DNA of 64,000 nucleotides from Bacteroidales bacterium (GTDB lineage: Bacteria; Bacteroidota; Bacteroidia; Bacteroidales; F082). The position numbers were made by a program, and so were the translations under genes. Of this stretch, positions 62,499-64,000 are shown in pieces; the stretch's first letter is position 1, and each line of letters starts with the position of its first letter. Location: contig JASBYY010000002.1 in the NCBI GenBank assembly GCA_029983675.1, forward strand, positions 62,001-126,000, in the 5' to 3' direction. The notes under the pieces were generated by a model. That model did not search any database. It worked only from the letters and a program-made list of their open reading frames with translations, and had not been told where the DNA came from.

Positions 62499-64000
62499 AT
62501 GATACAAATGTTTTTTGAACAAATATCTTCCGAATACGCAGATGCGATTAGTGCATTTGCTATACCAATGATAATAGCAATTTTTGCTCTTGCATTTCCC
62601 TTGTTGTTTCAAACTGCAAGCCGTATAGATGACAAATACAATTCAACCTTGCTGATAAAGGTGTTCCGAAAAGATTGGATTTGCAAATGGTTTGTATACA
62701 CTCTTTGGGGCGCGCTAATTTGCTGCGGTTTGTGGATATTGCAATTGCCAAGGTTTATAGATTGTGGTAAAGTCATAAATATTTTCATTGACAATTCTGC
62801 ATTTATATTATTGCTTGTATCAACCGTTGTTTTTGTTATAATGACAATATGTTCAATGTGGTTGATGTATGTTTATTATATGCCTGACAAACTATTAGAA
62901 AGACTGATTAAACAATATCATAAGACTAACGCCACTGAAGAAAAAGAATTGTACTTCGAATCAATTTCAAAAATCCTGTTTTATTCAATTCAAAAAGAGG
63001 GTGAACCATTGGCTCGGCAACTTCAAGATTTTTATTGCAATGAGTTTATTTCATATAGAAAAGATAAAGAAAACTGTATTGTTGAATATCCCACATACTT
63101 CTATAATGTCATGTTCGATGCAAATGAGTGTCTTTGTCGAAGAGAACGGAAAAGTATCTCATGGTATAATGGCTCTTTTTATGATTTTTTCATCGATGAA
63201 TTCCAACATACTATTATAAGTGACAATACATTTATTTTTATTTGGAAATGTTTACGACAGTCTATTTTTTACCAAAAAGATGAATTCATATTTTCCTATT
63301 GGCACAAAGCCCATCAGTATATGAATTTTTGGTTAGAGCCCATATATCCTAAATATGACAAAAACTTCAATACTACTAATCAATCAGATGTCGATAGAAG
63401 AAATGTTGAGCGAGACAGATTTCTTGAATTCCATTATGCGTTAGGTGGATTATTGATGATGAAGCAGAAGTTCACTCTAATAAATCAACTAACATCATGG
63501 ACTAATCAAACACCGCCAAAATATGTTCTTGTTCCAGAAACGATGGAAGAAGTGATAAAGATGTTTATGGAAGTTGAGCAAAAAGGTGGATATATGAATC
63601 CATTTTACTATGAACAAAAGTATCCATTCCCCGACATTTCAGGAGTCAATGCGAACAACATCATCAAGATGTGGATTAAACGCTACATTGCAATTCTATT
63701 TCTTCGTCAATATACTTTGCACGAATACTTTGTCTATTCCCGCACGTTAGAAATGCCTAATCCACCGCAAACTTTACCAGAGAAGAGGAAATGGATTGAA
63801 GAACTTGATGTACTAAAAAGATTTGTAATAGATTATTTGTCCGATACTTCATGTTTGAAGTCATTGAACTTGGAAGAATTAAGTTCGCCAAAGTGGTTTG
63901 CTGACAATAACAAACCTAAGCCAGAAGAGTTGATAGAGAACTTGAAAAGTAAAGTAGAGTATTCTGCTGAACAGAAAAAAGCGAATCAAAAACTTGACCC
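62499..64000 (+). CDS. Membrane protein adjacent to the pAgo (3' end outside window)
   Basis: The reading frame from ATG 62499 stays open to the right edge (500 codons, no stop), so the gene is cut off. The N-terminal 130 residues hold three hydrophobic helices (about 17-37, 64-83, 101-127); the remaining 370 or more residues are soluble, rich in Tyr, Phe, Lys and Asp (for instance FHYALGGLLMMKQKF), with no family that I recognise. AT-rich, like the R-M genes. Position directly after a dead pAgo makes it the probable effector, as in long-B pAgo systems that use transmembrane proteins; this is inference. Confidence 0.8.
   Translation, partial: MIQMFFEQISSEYADAISAFAIPMIIAIFALAFPLLFQTASRIDDKYNSTLLIKVFRKDWICKWFVYTLWGALICCGLWILQLPRFIDCGKVINIFIDNSAFILLLVSTVVFVIMTICSMWLMYVYYMPDKLLERLIKQYHKTNATEEKELYFESISKILFYSIQKEGEPLARQLQDFYCNEFISYRKDKENCIVEYPTYFYNVMFDANECLCRRERKSISWYNGSFYDFFIDEFQHTIISDNTFIFIWKCLRQSIFYQKDEFIFSYWHKAHQYMNFWLEPIYPKYDKNFNTTNQSDVDRRNVERDRFLEFHYALGGLLMMKQKFTLINQLTSWTNQTPPKYVLVPETMEEVIKMFMEVEQKGGYMNPFYYEQKYPFPDISGVNANNIIKMWIKRYIAILFLRQYTLHEYFVYSRTLEMPNPPQTLPEKRKWIEELDVLKRFVIDYLSDTSCLKSLNLEELSSPKWFADNNKPKPEELIENLKSKVEYSAEQKKANQKLD

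Noticed and set aside
48658..64000. CRISPR arrays or tRNA genes serving as attachment sites in the accessory part
   Set aside because: No regularly spaced repeats with spacers and no cloverleaf with a T-loop could be found by eye.

Overview
The window reads as a chromosome segment of a Bacteroidota bacterium, most likely a Bacteroidales member outside the genus Bacteroides. Pointers are: type IX secretion (T9SS) cargo domains, a GldH-like lipoprotein, a T9SS plug-family protein and a PorV/PorQ-family protein; a six-subunit Na+-NQR; bifunctional DAHP synthase/chorismate mutase; and many promoter -7 elements of the Bacteroidota type TAnnTTTG placed where transcripts should start.

Core part (1 to about 48.7 kb). 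From left to right: a GldH-like lipoprotein (partial); the elongasome pair mrdA-rodA; a T9SS cargo protein; a TonB-dependent receptor; plug-priA; two S41 peptidases (one fused to a degenerate M23 domain); a carboxypeptidase-regulatory-like protein; a small Cys-rich protein; the Na+-NQR genes, with nqrA separated from nqrBCDEF by about 3 kb holding a frameshifted zinc protease and two paralogous lipoproteins; a 182-bp MITE; greA-hit; a TonB receptor/giant T9SS cargo/PorV-like operon; small lipoproteins; ahcY; a candidate small RNA; DAHP synthase/chorismate mutase; asnS-rpoN-membrane protein; divergent ruvB and tadA; dnaK.

Accessory part (about 48.7 kb to the end). An integrated element starts just after the dnaK terminator and runs past the right edge, with every gene on the + strand: HTH protein, tyrosine integrase, hypothetical gene, two excisionase-like HTH proteins, a VirE-N/BT4734-type protein and a PriCT-2/DUF3987 protein. 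Its visible cargo is defence-like and AT-rich. First comes a three-gene restriction-modification operon: XRE controller, TSPPYW-type DNA methyltransferase and NotI-family endonuclease. An IS30-family insertion follows. Last is a tightly packed operon: SDH/Clp-fold serine protease, two proteins of about 64 residues, a long prokaryotic Argonaute lacking the catalytic PIWI aspartates, and a three-helix membrane protein cut off by the window end.

The best candidate for a new system is that last operon. A catalytically dead pAgo beside a membrane protein fits the known logic of long-B pAgo abortive-infection systems. The translationally coupled Clp-fold protease and two tiny proteins in the same unit are not part of any pAgo system I know. 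No tRNA, rRNA or CRISPR array was recognised.
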